This document shows, piece after piece, positions 1 to 10,826 of a stretch of DNA of 22,518 bases. Position 1 is the stretch's first letter. Every line of letters starts with the position of its first letter. The notes beneath the pieces are model-generated. The model was not told where the DNA came from. It was given only the letters and a program-made list of their open reading frames with translations, and ran no database searches. The translations under genes and the position numbers were made by a program. The stretch is from Actinomycetes bacterium (lineage in GTDB: Bacteria; Actinomycetota; Thermoleophilia; Solirubrobacterales; Solirubrobacteraceae). The DNA is taken from positions 1 through 22,518 of the forward strand of contig JAEXXR010000016.1 in the NCBI GenBank assembly GCA_023405705.1, in the 5' to 3' direction.

Positions 1-699
1 CGCGTCGCGCATGTCCTCGGGGCCGGTCGAGCAGTTGAGGCCGAGCGCGTCGACGCGCAGGGCGGTCAGCGTCGTCAGCACCGAGGAGATGTCGGTGCCG
101 AGCAGCATCTTGCCGCCGTTGGGCAGCAGCGAGACGGAGACCTGGATCGGGATCTGCCTGCCCGTCGTCTTGAACGCCTCGCGGGCGCCGAAGATCGCCG
201 CCTTGACCTCGAGGATGTCCTGCGCGGTCTCGATCATCAGGAGGTCGGCGCCGCCCTCGATCAGGCCCTGCGACTGCTCGGCGAAGACGTCGACCAGCCT
301 GCGGAAGGAGATGTTCCCGAGGGTGGGGTCGTCGGAGGCGGGGAGGAAGCCGGTCGGGCCGATCGAGCCGGCGACGAAGCGGTGCTCGCCGGCCGCCTTG
401 CGCGCGATCTCGGCGCCTCTGCGGTTGATCTCCAGCGTGTGCTCGGCGAGGCCCCACTCGTCGAGCTTGAGGCGGGAGGCCTGGAAGGTGTCGGTCTCGA
501 CGACCTCCGCGCCGGCCTCGAGCATCGTCGCGTGGACGCCCTCGATCACGTCGGGCCGGTTGAGGATCAGCGCCTCGTGGCACTTGCCCTGCAGCCCGCC
601 GTAGTCCTTCTCCGTCAGCTCGAACTGCTCGAGCGTGGCGCCCATGCCCCCGTCGAAGACGACGACGCGGGAGCGGATGGCATCGAGGTAGTCGCGCAT
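1..699 (-). CDS. metH: Methionine synthase (homocysteine S-methyltransferase domain), N-terminal part, truncated by window edge
   Basis: The reading frame is open for 233 codons from an ATG at 699 to the window edge, so the C-terminal part is missing. The translation begins MRDYLDAIRSRVVVFDGGMG, the usual start of the homocysteine-binding TIM barrel. It continues with ETDTFQASRLKLDEWGL, GSIGPTG and, near the edge, GLNCSTGPEDM, where Cys223 is the first of the zinc-binding cysteines that activate homocysteine. In the family this domain transfers a methyl group to homocysteine to make methionine in the cytosol. The N-terminal position and sequence suit a full-length cobalamin-dependent MetH, but a stand-alone homocysteine methyltransferase cannot be excluded because the folate, cobalamin and activation domains lie outside. 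The ATG sits just 6 bases after a TANNNT box, which suggests a leaderless mRNA. It lies on the same strand as the sugar operon but behind a strong stem-loop, so it is probably a separate transcription unit. Confidence 0.88.
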   Translation of the reverse strand, partial: MRDYLDAIRSRVVVFDGGMGATLEQFELTEKDYGGLQGKCHEALILNRPDVIEGVHATMLEAGAEVVETDTFQASRLKLDEWGLAEHTLEINRRGAEIARKAAGEHRFVAGSIGPTGFLPASDDPTLGNISFRRLVDVFAEQSQGLIEGGADLLMIETAQDILEVKAAIFGAREAFKTTGRQIPIQVSVSLLPNGGKMLLGTDISSVLTTLTALRVDALGLNCSTGPEDMRDA

Positions 700-705
700 C
701 CCACG

Positions 706-711
706 ATCCTA
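706..711 (-). promoter_or_regulatory. Candidate -10 box of a leaderless metH promoter
   Basis: On the minus strand the hexamer TAGGAT ends 6 bases before the metH ATG (699). This matches the TANNNT -10 consensus of actinobacterial housekeeping sigma factors, and the spacing would start transcription at or next to the A of the start codon. No Shine-Dalgarno sequence lies in front of the ATG, which agrees with leaderless translation. The expected -35 region falls inside the stem-loop at 722-755. Confidence 0.5.
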
Positions 712-721
712 CCAGCGGAGG

Positions 722-755
722 GCCCAACCTTGACACAAGCGTGCCAAGGTTGGGC
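722..755 (-). terminator. Strong stem-loop between sugar operon and metH (terminator-like or operator)
   Basis: Bases 722-736 and 741-755 form 15-base arms around an AAGC loop. Fourteen of the 15 positions pair; only A733 and C744 do not. The outer 11 bases (GCCCAACCTTG and its complement) pair perfectly. It lies 26 bases after the stop of the sugar-binding protein gene, so it could end the sugar operon transcript. Neither strand shows a T-run after the stem, so it is not a canonical intrinsic terminator. It also covers the -35 region expected for metH, so it could instead be an operator. Confidence 0.5.
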
Positions 756-781
756 GGCCGTCCGCGCGACCGGGACGCGGC

Positions 782-1828
782 TCAGTTGAAGGCGTACTGC
801 TCGTACTCCTCGACGTTGTCTCTCGTGACCGTCGCGGCGGGGACGATCAGCTGACGCGGGACCTCCGGAGGGACGAGCTCCGGGAAGCCCTCGCCGAGCG
901 CGATCAGGCGCGCCATGTTGACGGCCGAGGCCGCCATGTTCGGGTTGTAGAGGAAGGTCGCGTCGTAGAGACCGCCCTCCTTGATCTGCGCCATCGCGTC
1001 CTGTGAGCCGCCGACGCCGGTCAGGAACATCTCGTCGTCGCGGCCGGCGTTGCGGATCGCCTGCACGACGCCCTGGGCCATGTCGTCGTCGTGCGTGTAG
1101 ACGGCGTCGATTCTGTCCTGCGCCTGGAGGATCGTCTCCATCACTCTCAGGCCCGTGTCGGGGTTGAAGTCGCCGGGCTGTCTGGCGACGATCTCGATCC
1201 CGCCGTCCGGGCAGGCCTTTCTCAGCTCGTCGACGAACCCTCTCGAGCGCTCCTCCGTGACGGAGATGCCCGCGAGACCCTGGATCTCGACGACGTTGCC
1301 TCTGCAGTCGAGTCTTCTGGCGATGTAGTCGGCCGCCAGCACGCCGATCTGGTAGTTGTCGCCGAGGATCGTCGCGGTCGCGGCGTCCGGTGCGGTGAAG
1401 AGCCGGTCGACGTTGACGACCGGGATCCCGGCGGCCTCCGCTCTCTGCGCGACCGGCGTCAGCGCGGCGCCGTCCTGCGGCAGCACGACGAGCGCGTCCG
1501 GTCTCTCGGAGATCACCTGCTCGATCTGCTGCGCCTGCGAGTCGGCGTCGGCCGCCTCGAGCAGGCGGAAGTCGACGTCGTCGTGCTTCTCGGCGGCGGC
1601 CTTCGCGTTCTTGGAGATCGCGCCGAGCCAGCCGTGGTCGGTCGGCGGGACCGACGCGACGATTCTGACGGTGCCGCCCGAGCCGGTGGCGCCGTCGTCC
1701 GTGGTGGCGCCGGCGGCGGCTTGCGTCGCGGTCGAGCCGCCGCCGTCGTCGTCTCCGCCGCAGGCCGCGACACCGACGGCCAGCAGCGCGGCGACGGCGA
1801 GCGCCGCCAGCAGCCGGATGAATGACAT
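782..1828 (-). CDS. Sugar ABC transporter substrate-binding lipoprotein (RbsB-like)
   Basis: A 348-residue protein with a lipoprotein signal peptide: positive start MSFIR, hydrophobic stretch, and lipobox VAAC with Cys23 as the lipidated residue. A flexible Gly/Asp/Ser/Thr linker follows (about 24-52), then a periplasmic-binding-protein type I fold (Peripla_BP_4, ribose/xylose class). Typical motifs are QQIEQVISERPDALVVLP, GIPVVNVDR, GDNYQIGVLAADYIA and VYTHDDDMAQGVVQAI. The protein would be anchored on the outer face of the membrane and deliver a sugar to the permease encoded just upstream. The ATG at 1828 is preceded by an AGGAGG ribosome-binding site; the frame is open further upstream but only this start gives the signal peptide. 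It is the last gene of the operon. About 12 of 20 arginines use AGA, far more than in the permease and ATPase genes beside it. The sugar cannot be named from sequence. Confidence 0.93.
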   Translation of the reverse strand: MSFIRLLAALAVAALLAVGVAACGGDDDGGGSTATQAAAGATTDDGATGSGGTVRIVASVPPTDHGWLGAISKNAKAAAEKHDDVDFRLLEAADADSQAQQIEQVISERPDALVVLPQDGAALTPVAQRAEAAGIPVVNVDRLFTAPDAATATILGDNYQIGVLAADYIARRLDCRGNVVEIQGLAGISVTEERSRGFVDELRKACPDGGIEIVARQPGDFNPDTGLRVMETILQAQDRIDAVYTHDDDMAQGVVQAIRNAGRDDEMFLTGVGGSQDAMAQIKEGGLYDATFLYNPNMAASAVNMARLIALGEGFPELVPPEVPRQLIVPAATVTRDNVEEYEQYAFN

Positions 1829-1857
1829 CTGGACCCCTCCTCCTGTGGTGTGGCGTT

Positions 1858-2885
1858 TCACAACCGCGCCTCCGGGCGCTGGAGCAGGACCGCCCCGAGG
1901 ACGATCGCCCCCTTCACGACCTGCTGGACCTCGGTCGAGAGGTCGAGCTGGGTCATCAAGCTGAAGATCAGCGCGAACGTGAGCACGCCGAGGAACGTCC
2001 CGCCGATCGTGGCGCGGCCGCCGGCGAGGCTGGTGCCGCCGATCACGACGGCGCCGATCGCGTCGAGCTCGTAGAGGTTGCCGCTGACCGGCGAGGCGCT
2101 GCCGAGGCGCGCGCACAGCAGCACCGCCGCGACGCCCGCGAGCAGCCCCGACAGCACGTAGACGCTGAGGATCGTGCGGCGGACGGGAACGCCCGCGATC
2201 CGCGCCGCCTCGCGATTGCCGCCGACGGCGACGACGTAGCGGCCGTAGCGGGTGCGGTTGAGCACCAGCCAGCCGGCGATCACGACGCCGAGGAAGACGT
2301 AGACCGACACGGGGATCCCGAGGATCCGCCCGGTGCCGAACCACATCAGCGAGAAGGCCGCCGGGTCGCCGAAGGAGCCGCCGTTGAGCTCCAGCAGCCC
2401 GACCGGCAGCTTGTCGTTCAGCAGCAGCGCGACGCCGCGTGCGATCGAGAACATCGCGAGCGTCGCGATGAACGGGACGACGCGGCCGTAGGCGACGGCG
2501 ATCGCGTTGATCGAGCCGAGCGCGGTCGCGAAGAAGAGCGCGCCGAGGATGAAGACGAGCGTCGATCCCTCCGGGTCGACGAGTATCCCGCCGAACATGC
2601 CGGCGGCGGCGACCATCGAGCCGACCGACAGGTCGATGCCGGCGGTCGCGATCACGAACGTCATGCCGATCGCGAGCACGCCGACGACGCTCGCCTGCGT
2701 GAGCATGTTGCGGACGTTGTCCCACGTCGGGAACGTGTCGGGCTTGAGGATCGCGCCCGCGACGAACAGCGCGATCACGACCAGCACGAGCGCGTACTCC
2801 TGCAACTGGAGGCCGGCGAGGCGCCGTCTCTCGCCGCCGGTCGGCGGTGCGGCCGCCGTGCCCGGCCCGCTTGCGGGCGACGTCG

Positions 2886-2889
<4 letters not shown>
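1858..2889 (-). CDS. Sugar ABC transporter permease (RbsC-like)
   Basis: A 343-residue integral membrane protein of the BPD_transp_2 family (RbsC/XylH/AraH type), with about eight to ten hydrophobic helices starting near residue 31 after a hydrophilic N-terminus. Family motifs include GMTFVIATAGIDLSVGSM, VPFIATLAMFSIARGVALLL and DAIGAVVIGGTSLAGGRATI, the last being the conserved cytoplasmic loop thought to contact the ATPase. It would form the membrane channel, working as a dimer with the ATPase encoded upstream and the binding protein encoded 29 bases downstream. The start codon overlaps the ATPase stop in an ATGA arrangement, so translation is probably coupled; GAGGAGG lies just before it. 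Confidence 0.94.
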
Positions 2890-4399
<1,510 letters not shown>

Positions 4400-4400
<1 letters not shown>

Positions 4401-5323
4401 CACGTCACCAGCAGCGGTCGGAGGTTGCGCGCGGCGAGCACGAGGCCCTGCTCGACCTTCTCCGGCGTGCCGCCCCAGACGGGGTCCTCGTGCTCGACGG
4501 AGAGGACGCCGTCGAAGCCGCCCGCGTACAGCGTGTCGACGCAGCGGCGGAAGTCGACCTGGCCGAGGCCGGGGATGCGGTAGCGCCACCAGCCCATCTC
4601 CCACGGGTCGGTCGCGCGCGTCGAGAGGCGGCCGAAGAAGCCGTAGCGGTCGCGTCTGGCGGGGAAGGTCTCGGCGTCCTTCGCGTGCGCGTGGGCGACG
4701 CGGTCGACGTAGGGCTCCAGCGCCGCTACTGGGTCGATACCGAGCCACAGCAGGTGGGAGGGGTCGAAGTTGAGCCACAGGCCGAGGCCGAACATCCACT
4801 CCCACAGCTCCGGCGAGTAGGCGAGGTTGCCGGGGTAGCCGTCGGGGTGCCAGCCCTCCATCACGCAGTTCTCGATCATCAATCTCACGCCGCGCTCGCC
4901 GGCGTAGTCGACCAGCGGCGGCAGCACCCGCTCGGCCTCGCGCAGGTTGTCGGCGACGCTGAGGCCGGGATCGCGGCCGACGAAGGTGCCGACCGGCACG
5001 CCGCCGAGCGCCGCGGCGGCGTCGACGCACGCGCGCACGTGCGCGTGGACCGCAGCGCGCTCCGCCGGATCGGGGTGGAGGTTGTTGTCGTAGTAGGCGA
5101 GCGCGGAGAGCGCCAGCCCGTTCCCCTCCAGCGCCTCGGCGACCCGTTCGCGCTCGCGCCCGTCGAAGGCGTCGGCGGCGAGGTGGGAGGCGGTGAAGGG
5201 CCGGTCGCCGATCGTGGGCCACGCCGCCAGCTCGAGCGCCTCGTAGCCGTTGGCGCCGGCCCAGCGGGCGACCTCCTCCAGCGGCCGCTCCGGCATGCAG
5301 GCGGTCAGCAGGCCGAGCTTCAC
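4400..5323 (-). CDS. Sugar isomerase/epimerase, xylose isomerase-like TIM barrel
   Basis: A 307-residue protein of the AP-endonuclease-2/xylose isomerase-like TIM-barrel family (IolE/IolI/tagatose-epimerase relatives). The expected divalent-metal ligands are visible: Glu151 (MIENCV), Asp187 with His190 (NFDPSHL), His211/His213 (HAHAKD) and Glu277 (SVEHED). Such enzymes isomerise, epimerise or dehydrate sugars, keto-sugars or inositol derivatives in the cytosol. The GTG start overlaps the oxidoreductase stop (GTGA) and has GGAGG in front; no in-frame ATG upstream gives a sensible N-terminus. Pairing with a Gfo/Idh/MocA oxidoreductase in a sugar-uptake operon suggests it acts on the oxidised product of that enzyme. 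The precise substrate is not evident. Confidence 0.9.
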
Positions 5324-6480
5324 GGGCGCACCTCCGTCGTCGCAGGGGTGGGGACCGCGGTCCAGGCGCCTCCGGCGGCGGCCGAATCGAGCACCGCCTC
5401 GGTGATCTGGACGGCGCGGCGGCCGTCGGCGAAGCGCGGCATCCCCTCGGGCGGCTCGCCCTCGGCGATCGCCGCGTAGACGTCGGCGACGAAGGCGTCG
5501 AAGCAGTCGGCGTAGCCCTGCGGGTGGCCGGCGGGGAGGCTGGCGAAGCGCGCCGCCGGGGCGCTGAGGGTCGCGCCGTCGCGGAGCGCGAGCGAGACGC
5601 CCTCGCGCCGTCCGCACCACAGCGTCTCCGGATGCTCCTGGTCGAAGGCGAGCGCGGCGCTGGCGGCGTCCCACTCGATCCAGAGGCGGTTCTTGCGGCC
5701 CGGGGAGACATGGCTGACGACGACCGAGCCGAGCGCGCCGCCGTCGGTCTCGAACTGGACGAGCGCGACGTCCTCGGTGTCGACCGCCTGGCGCGGCCCG
5801 CTGCCGTCTCCGCGCGCGAACGCGGTCGTGCCCGCCGCGCTGCGCTCGGGGACGACCGTCGCGGTGCGCGCGCTGAGGCGGGCGATCCGATGGCCGGAGG
5901 CGAACTCGGCGAGGTCGCACCAGTGCGAGCCGATGTCGGCGAAGGCGCGCGAGGCGCCGCCGAGTGCCCGCTCGACGCGCCAGTTGGCGTCGGCCGGCAG
6001 CGACAGCCAGTCCTGCAGGTAGGTGCCGTGGAGCAGGTGCAGCGGCCCGCTGGCGCCGGCACGCAGGCGCTCGCGCGCCTCCCGCACCATCGGGTAGTAG
6101 CGGTAGACGAACGGGACCGCCGCCTGCAGCCCGCTGGCGTCGGCGGTGGCGACCAGCTCCGCGGCGCCGTCGGCGTCGAGCGCGAGCGGCTTCTCGCAGA
6201 CGACGTGCTTGCCGGCTTCCAGCGCGGCGCGCGCCAGCGGCAGGTGCAGGTGGTTGGGGGAGCAGACGTGGACGACGTCGAGGTCGTCGGCGGCGACGAG
6301 CTGCTCGCCGGTGTCGCAGGCGCGCTCGGCGCCGAGCCGCTGCGCCGCAGCCCGCGAGGAGGCCGGCGTCGAGGCGGCGACGGCGACCAGCCGGGCGCCC
6401 GCCAGCCGCGCCGAACGGGCGTGCACGGCACCGATGAAGCCGGCGCCGACGACGCCGACCCGCAGAGCTCCTCCACTCAT
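5320..6480 (-). CDS. NAD(P)-dependent oxidoreductase, Gfo/Idh/MocA family
   Basis: A 386-residue protein with an N-terminal Rossmann fold (VGVVGAGFIG, GxGxxG at 12-17) and the family's C-terminal alpha/beta domain. Catalytic signature residues are present: Glu96-Lys97-Pro98 (VVCEKPLA), and DIGSHWCD with Asp182, His186 and Asp189. Members oxidise sugars or inositols with NAD(P), often making a keto-sugar. It is the first gene of the operon and is followed with a 4-base overlap by the isomerase gene. The ATG at 6480 is chosen because GGAAGG lies at a proper distance and the Rossmann motif begins a few residues later; an in-frame ATG at 6516 would add 12 residues that overlap possible operator sequences. 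Expression is probably controlled by the divergent ROK repressor. The sugar substrate is unknown. Confidence 0.92.
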   Translation of the reverse strand: MSGGALRVGVVGAGFIGAVHARSARLAGARLVAVAASTPASSRAAAQRLGAERACDTGEQLVAADDLDVVHVCSPNHLHLPLARAALEAGKHVVCEKPLALDADGAAELVATADASGLQAAVPFVYRYYPMVREARERLRAGASGPLHLLHGTYLQDWLSLPADANWRVERALGGASRAFADIGSHWCDLAEFASGHRIARLSARTATVVPERSAAGTTAFARGDGSGPRQAVDTEDVALVQFETDGGALGSVVVSHVSPGRKNRLWIEWDAASAALAFDQEHPETLWCGRREGVSLALRDGATLSAPAARFASLPAGHPQGYADCFDAFVADVYAAIAEGEPPEGMPRFADGRRAVQITEAVLDSAAAGGAWTAVPTPATTEVRP

Positions 6481-6607
6481 GGGCCGACCTTCCCACAGGT
6501 TTTGACTGAATGTCAAGCAAAAGGGTGTCGGACTGCGAACGATCTACCCGGTCTCTTGCTTTACACCGAGCAAAAGTTGGTGGTCTCGTCATGCTTTACT
6601 TGCGGAC
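6481..6607. promoter_or_regulatory. Divergent promoter/operator region between sugar operon and ROK repressor
   Basis: This is the only sizeable gap near the operon and is clearly less GC-rich than its surroundings. It contains an inverted repeat TTGACtgaatGTCAA (6502-6516), two copies of AGCAAAAG (6516-6523 and 6569-6576), two copies of GCTTTAC (6558-6564 and 6593-6599), each preceded by GGTCTC within 10 bases, and an inverted pair TTGCT/AGCAA spaced by 8 bases (6556-6573). Repeated A/T-rich half-sites of this kind are typical of ROK-family operators. A minus-strand TTGACA (6516-6511) could be a -35 box, but no matching -10 box was found, so promoter positions are not assigned. Confidence 0.45.
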
Positions 6608-7822
6608 GTGGCAGCCCATGACGATCACGACGGGGAGTCGCGGCCCCTCGCCGGCGAGGCGGCGAGCGCCGGCGCGCTGCTGCGCGTGATCCGCGACGCC
6701 GGCACGCTCACGCGCGCCGAGCTGGGGCGCCGCACCGGCCTCGCCCGCTCGACGATCTCCCAGCGCGTCGACACGCTGCTGCGGCACGAGCTGGTCTACG
6801 AGGCGGCCGGCGGCGACTCGACCGGCGGGCGCCCGCCGAGCGGGCTCGCCTTCAACGACAGCTCGGGCGTCGTGCTCTGCGGCGACCTCGGCGTCACGCA
6901 CGGCCGCCTCGCCGTCTGCGACCTCGGAGGCGCCGCGCTCGCCGAGGAGGTCGAGGAGCTCGACATCGCCGCCGGCCCCGAGACCGTGCTCGCCACCGTC
7001 GACGAGCGCTTCGGCGCGCTGCTGGAGCAGGCGGGGAGGTCGAGCGCGGCCGTGCGCGGGATCGGCCTCGGCGTCCCCGGCCCCGTCGCCTTCGACCGCG
7101 GCGAGCCGGCCAGCCCGCCGATCATGCCCGGCTGGGACGGCTTCTCGATCCCCGGCTGGTTCGCGCGCCGCCGCGACGCCCCCGTGCTCGTCGACAACGA
7201 CGTCAACATCATGGCGCTCGGCGAGCACTGGGCCAACTGGCGCGACCTCGGCCACCTGCTGTTCATCAAGGTCGGCACCGGCATCGGCTGCGGGATCGTC
7301 GCGAGGGGCGCGATCCACCACGGCGCCAAGGGCGCCGCCGGCGACATCGGCCACATCCGCCTCGCCGGCGACGAGACCCCCTGCCGCTGCGGCAACAGCG
7401 GCTGCCTGGAGGCGGTCTCGGGCGGCGCCGCGCTCGCCCGGCGGCTCGCCGAGCAGGGCCTCGACGCCCGCACCAGCCGGGACGTCGCGCGGCTCGTGAA
7501 GGAGGGGAGCGCGCCGGCGACGCAGCTCGTGCGCGACGCCGGCCGCAACCTCGGCGAGGTGCTGGCCGGCTGCGTCAACTTCTTCAACCCCGAGGTGATC
7601 GTGATCGGCGGCGACGTCGGCCAGTCCTCCCAGCAGCTGCTGGCCGGGGTGCGCGAGGTGATCTTCCAGCGCTCGCTGCCGCTGGCGACCGAGGACCTGA
7701 AGGTCGTCCCGAGCGGCCTCGGCGACCGCGCCGGCATCGTCGGCGCGGCGATCATGGTGATCGAGCACGTGCTCGCCCCGCAGGCGATCGACCGGGCGAT
7801 CCGCCGCGCCGTCGGCGCCTGA
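6608..7822 (+). CDS. ROK-family transcriptional regulator (NagC/XylR type)
   Basis: A 404-residue protein. Residues about 21-66 form a winged helix-turn-helix (TLTRAELGRRTGLARSTISQ), followed by a ROK sugar-kinase-like domain. It has phosphate-binding motifs (GDLGVTHGRLAV, GIGLGVPGPV), the sugar-site DNDVN (Asp198), IKVGTGIGCGI, and the zinc site His249 with Cys259, Cys261 and Cys266 (CRCGNSGCLEAV). In this family the kinase-like domain binds a sugar and releases the repressor from DNA. Divergent placement next to the sugar operon makes that operon the likely target. The start is GTG; no strong ribosome-binding site is visible, so a short leader or leaderless start is possible. No arginine codon is AGA, unlike several neighbours. 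A bidirectional terminator hairpin follows 68 bases after the stop. Confidence 0.92.
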   Translation: MAAHDDHDGESRPLAGEAASAGALLRVIRDAGTLTRAELGRRTGLARSTISQRVDTLLRHELVYEAAGGDSTGGRPPSGLAFNDSSGVVLCGDLGVTHGRLAVCDLGGAALAEEVEELDIAAGPETVLATVDERFGALLEQAGRSSAAVRGIGLGVPGPVAFDRGEPASPPIMPGWDGFSIPGWFARRRDAPVLVDNDVNIMALGEHWANWRDLGHLLFIKVGTGIGCGIVARGAIHHGAKGAAGDIGHIRLAGDETPCRCGNSGCLEAVSGGAALARRLAEQGLDARTSRDVARLVKEGSAPATQLVRDAGRNLGEVLAGCVNFFNPEVIVIGGDVGQSSQQLLAGVREVIFQRSLPLATEDLKVVPSGLGDRAGIVGAAIMVIEHVLAPQAIDRAIRRAVGA

Positions 7823-7890
7823 CGCGGCTTCCGCGCCGCCCGCATGCCCGCCCGCGCCTGACCGCTGCTCGGGCGGTCCCTGAAACGACA

Positions 7891-7929
7891 CGGCCCCCGG
7901 CGCTCCGCGGGGAGGAGCGCCGGGGGCCG
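7891..7929. terminator. Hairpin terminator shared by convergent ROK and glutamine synthetase genes
   Basis: Arms 7891-7906 (CGGCCCCCGGCGCTCC) and 7914-7929 are perfectly complementary over 16 bases, with a 7-base loop. The hairpin lies between the two convergent stop codons, so it can serve both transcripts. There is no T-run on either side, as is common for GC-rich actinobacterial hairpin terminators. Confidence 0.75.
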
Positions 7930-7978
7930 CAGGACGCTCGCGCAGGATGGAGGCGCGAGCACCGCTTGTCGCGAGGGC

Positions 7979-10132
<2,154 letters not shown>

Positions 10133-10399
10133 AGACGGGTTGTTCCTTTCCATCGTCCCGCAGCCGGGGCTCCCCGGAGCGGCGCCGCGGCTGTTCTGGC
10201 GGCATGGGACGGTGGCTCGTGATTTCCGTGCGCAGCGAGCCTACGAAGGTTCTGCTGAAACGACACTATCCGCATGTCTAAAGCGACGCGTGCCCGGTTC
10301 TCCGCGCTGACCTGCGGCAGATGTCACGAACTCTGCGCCTGCGGGCGCTCGCGCGTGTAACAGCGCACAGGACGCCGCGCGCCGTGGCGAAGGGCTCGC

Positions 10400-10431
10400 C
10401 GCGATCTTTCGACAGATGGCCAAAGATCGCG
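10400..10431. repeat. Perfect 10-bp inverted repeat with 12-base loop
   Basis: CGCGATCTTT (10400-10409) is exactly complementary to AAAGATCGCG (10422-10431), separated by 12 bases. The arms include an A/T-rich core, unusual in this GC-rich DNA. It could be an RNA hairpin or a dyad-symmetric protein-binding site. Confidence 0.6.
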
Positions 10432-10478
10432 CGGCGCCGCTTCCGCAGACTCCCGGTCACCGTCAACGCATGAGCCGT

Positions 10479-10499
10479 CCGGGTCAACGGGAGACCCGG
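10479..10499. repeat. Perfect 7-bp inverted repeat
   Basis: CCGGGTC (10479-10485) and GACCCGG (10493-10499) pair around AACGGGA. The hexamer GTCAAC also occurs twice here (10462-10467 and 10483-10488). It is one of several hairpins in the stretch before the orphan terminator. Confidence 0.4.
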
Positions 10500-10632
10500 T
10501 CCGGGAGGGGCCGCGAGCCCCAACGAGAGAGAGTGCAGCCGAGCTGCCGGCCGCCACGCCGCAGCTCGATCGGAGATGTCCGAACTCGGCTCCGGCATCG
10601 TAATGACGGGCGGTGCCGGTCCGTGCGACAGG

Positions 10633-10667
10633 GGCCCGCGGCGCTTCGGCGCCGCGGGCCTTTGCTC
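10633..10667 (+). terminator. Orphan intrinsic terminator, plus strand
   Basis: GGCCCGCGGCGC (10633-10644), loop TTCG (10645-10648) and GCGCCGCGGGCC (10649-10660) give a perfect 12-bp stem with the very stable UUCG tetraloop. TTTGCTCT follows on the plus strand. On the minus strand no T-run follows, so it acts mainly on plus-strand transcripts, though it might also slow transcripts of the lipoprotein gene that ends at 10827. No plus-strand gene precedes it for about 2.8 kb. Confidence 0.75.
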
Positions 10668-10719
10668 TGCGGCGGGAAGGGCGGCAGGCGCGCGGCGCGA
10701 GGACGCGCCGGGAGCCGTT

Positions 10720-10735
10720 TGTCCAAATGTCCAAA
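10720..10735. repeat. Tandem 8-base repeat TGTCCAAA x2
   Basis: TGTCCAAA occurs twice head to tail (10720-10727 and 10728-10735) in an A/T-richer pocket within GC-rich DNA. It might be a binding site for a regulator, but it lies downstream of the lipoprotein gene rather than near a start codon. Confidence 0.5.
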
Positions 10736-10826
10736 TCGGCCTCGCGCGCGCGAGCGCGGCTGACGAGACCGGCAGCGCGCAACGGCTCCGCGGCAGCGGC
10801 TGCGGGGGGAGAGAGGCGGCGACGCG

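Larger units (their letters stand above)
10386..10663 (+). ncRNA. Candidate structured small RNA ending at an orphan intrinsic terminator
   Basis: The evidence is structural only. A plus-strand intrinsic terminator ends at about 10667 with no plus-strand gene before it. In front of it lie several hairpins: GGCGA/TCGCC (10386-10400), the 10-bp pair at 10400-10431, CCGGGTC/GACCCGG (10479-10499), and GCAGC/GCTGC (10535-10547). The 5' end is arbitrary, no promoter was found, and the sequence matches no RNA family I recognise. It could instead be an antisense or readthrough transcript end. Confidence 0.25.
10154..10826. other. Long intergenic region without a convincing protein gene
   Basis: About 670 bases between the glutamine synthetase and lipoprotein genes. 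Frames on both strands are open for 80-115 codons, but their third positions are much less GC-biased than in the real genes, they lack ribosome-binding sites, and the products are Arg/Pro-rich without recognisable motifs. The part nearest glutamine synthetase should hold that gene's promoter; TAGTGT on the minus strand (10268-10263) is a possible -10 box, with no clear -35. The middle contains a chain of hairpins ending in a plus-strand terminator. The end holds a tandem 8-base repeat and a 14-base palindrome CTCGCGCGCGCGAG (10741-10754). No tRNA, tmRNA, RNase P or SRP RNA signature was recognised. Confidence 0.6.

Noticed and set aside
10278..10598. 106-codon minus-strand frame upstream of glutamine synthetase
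   Set aside because: Third-position GC is about 75 percent, well below the real genes, with no ribosome-binding site or recognisable motif.
10416..10763. 115-codon plus-strand frame across the hairpin region
   Set aside because: It runs through an intrinsic terminator, is Arg/Pro-rich and has no ribosome-binding site.
10154..10826. Known structural RNA (tRNA, tmRNA, RNase P RNA, SRP RNA, 6S RNA) or riboswitch
   Set aside because: None of the conserved sequence signatures I know for these RNAs was found; only generic hairpins and the terminator are visible.
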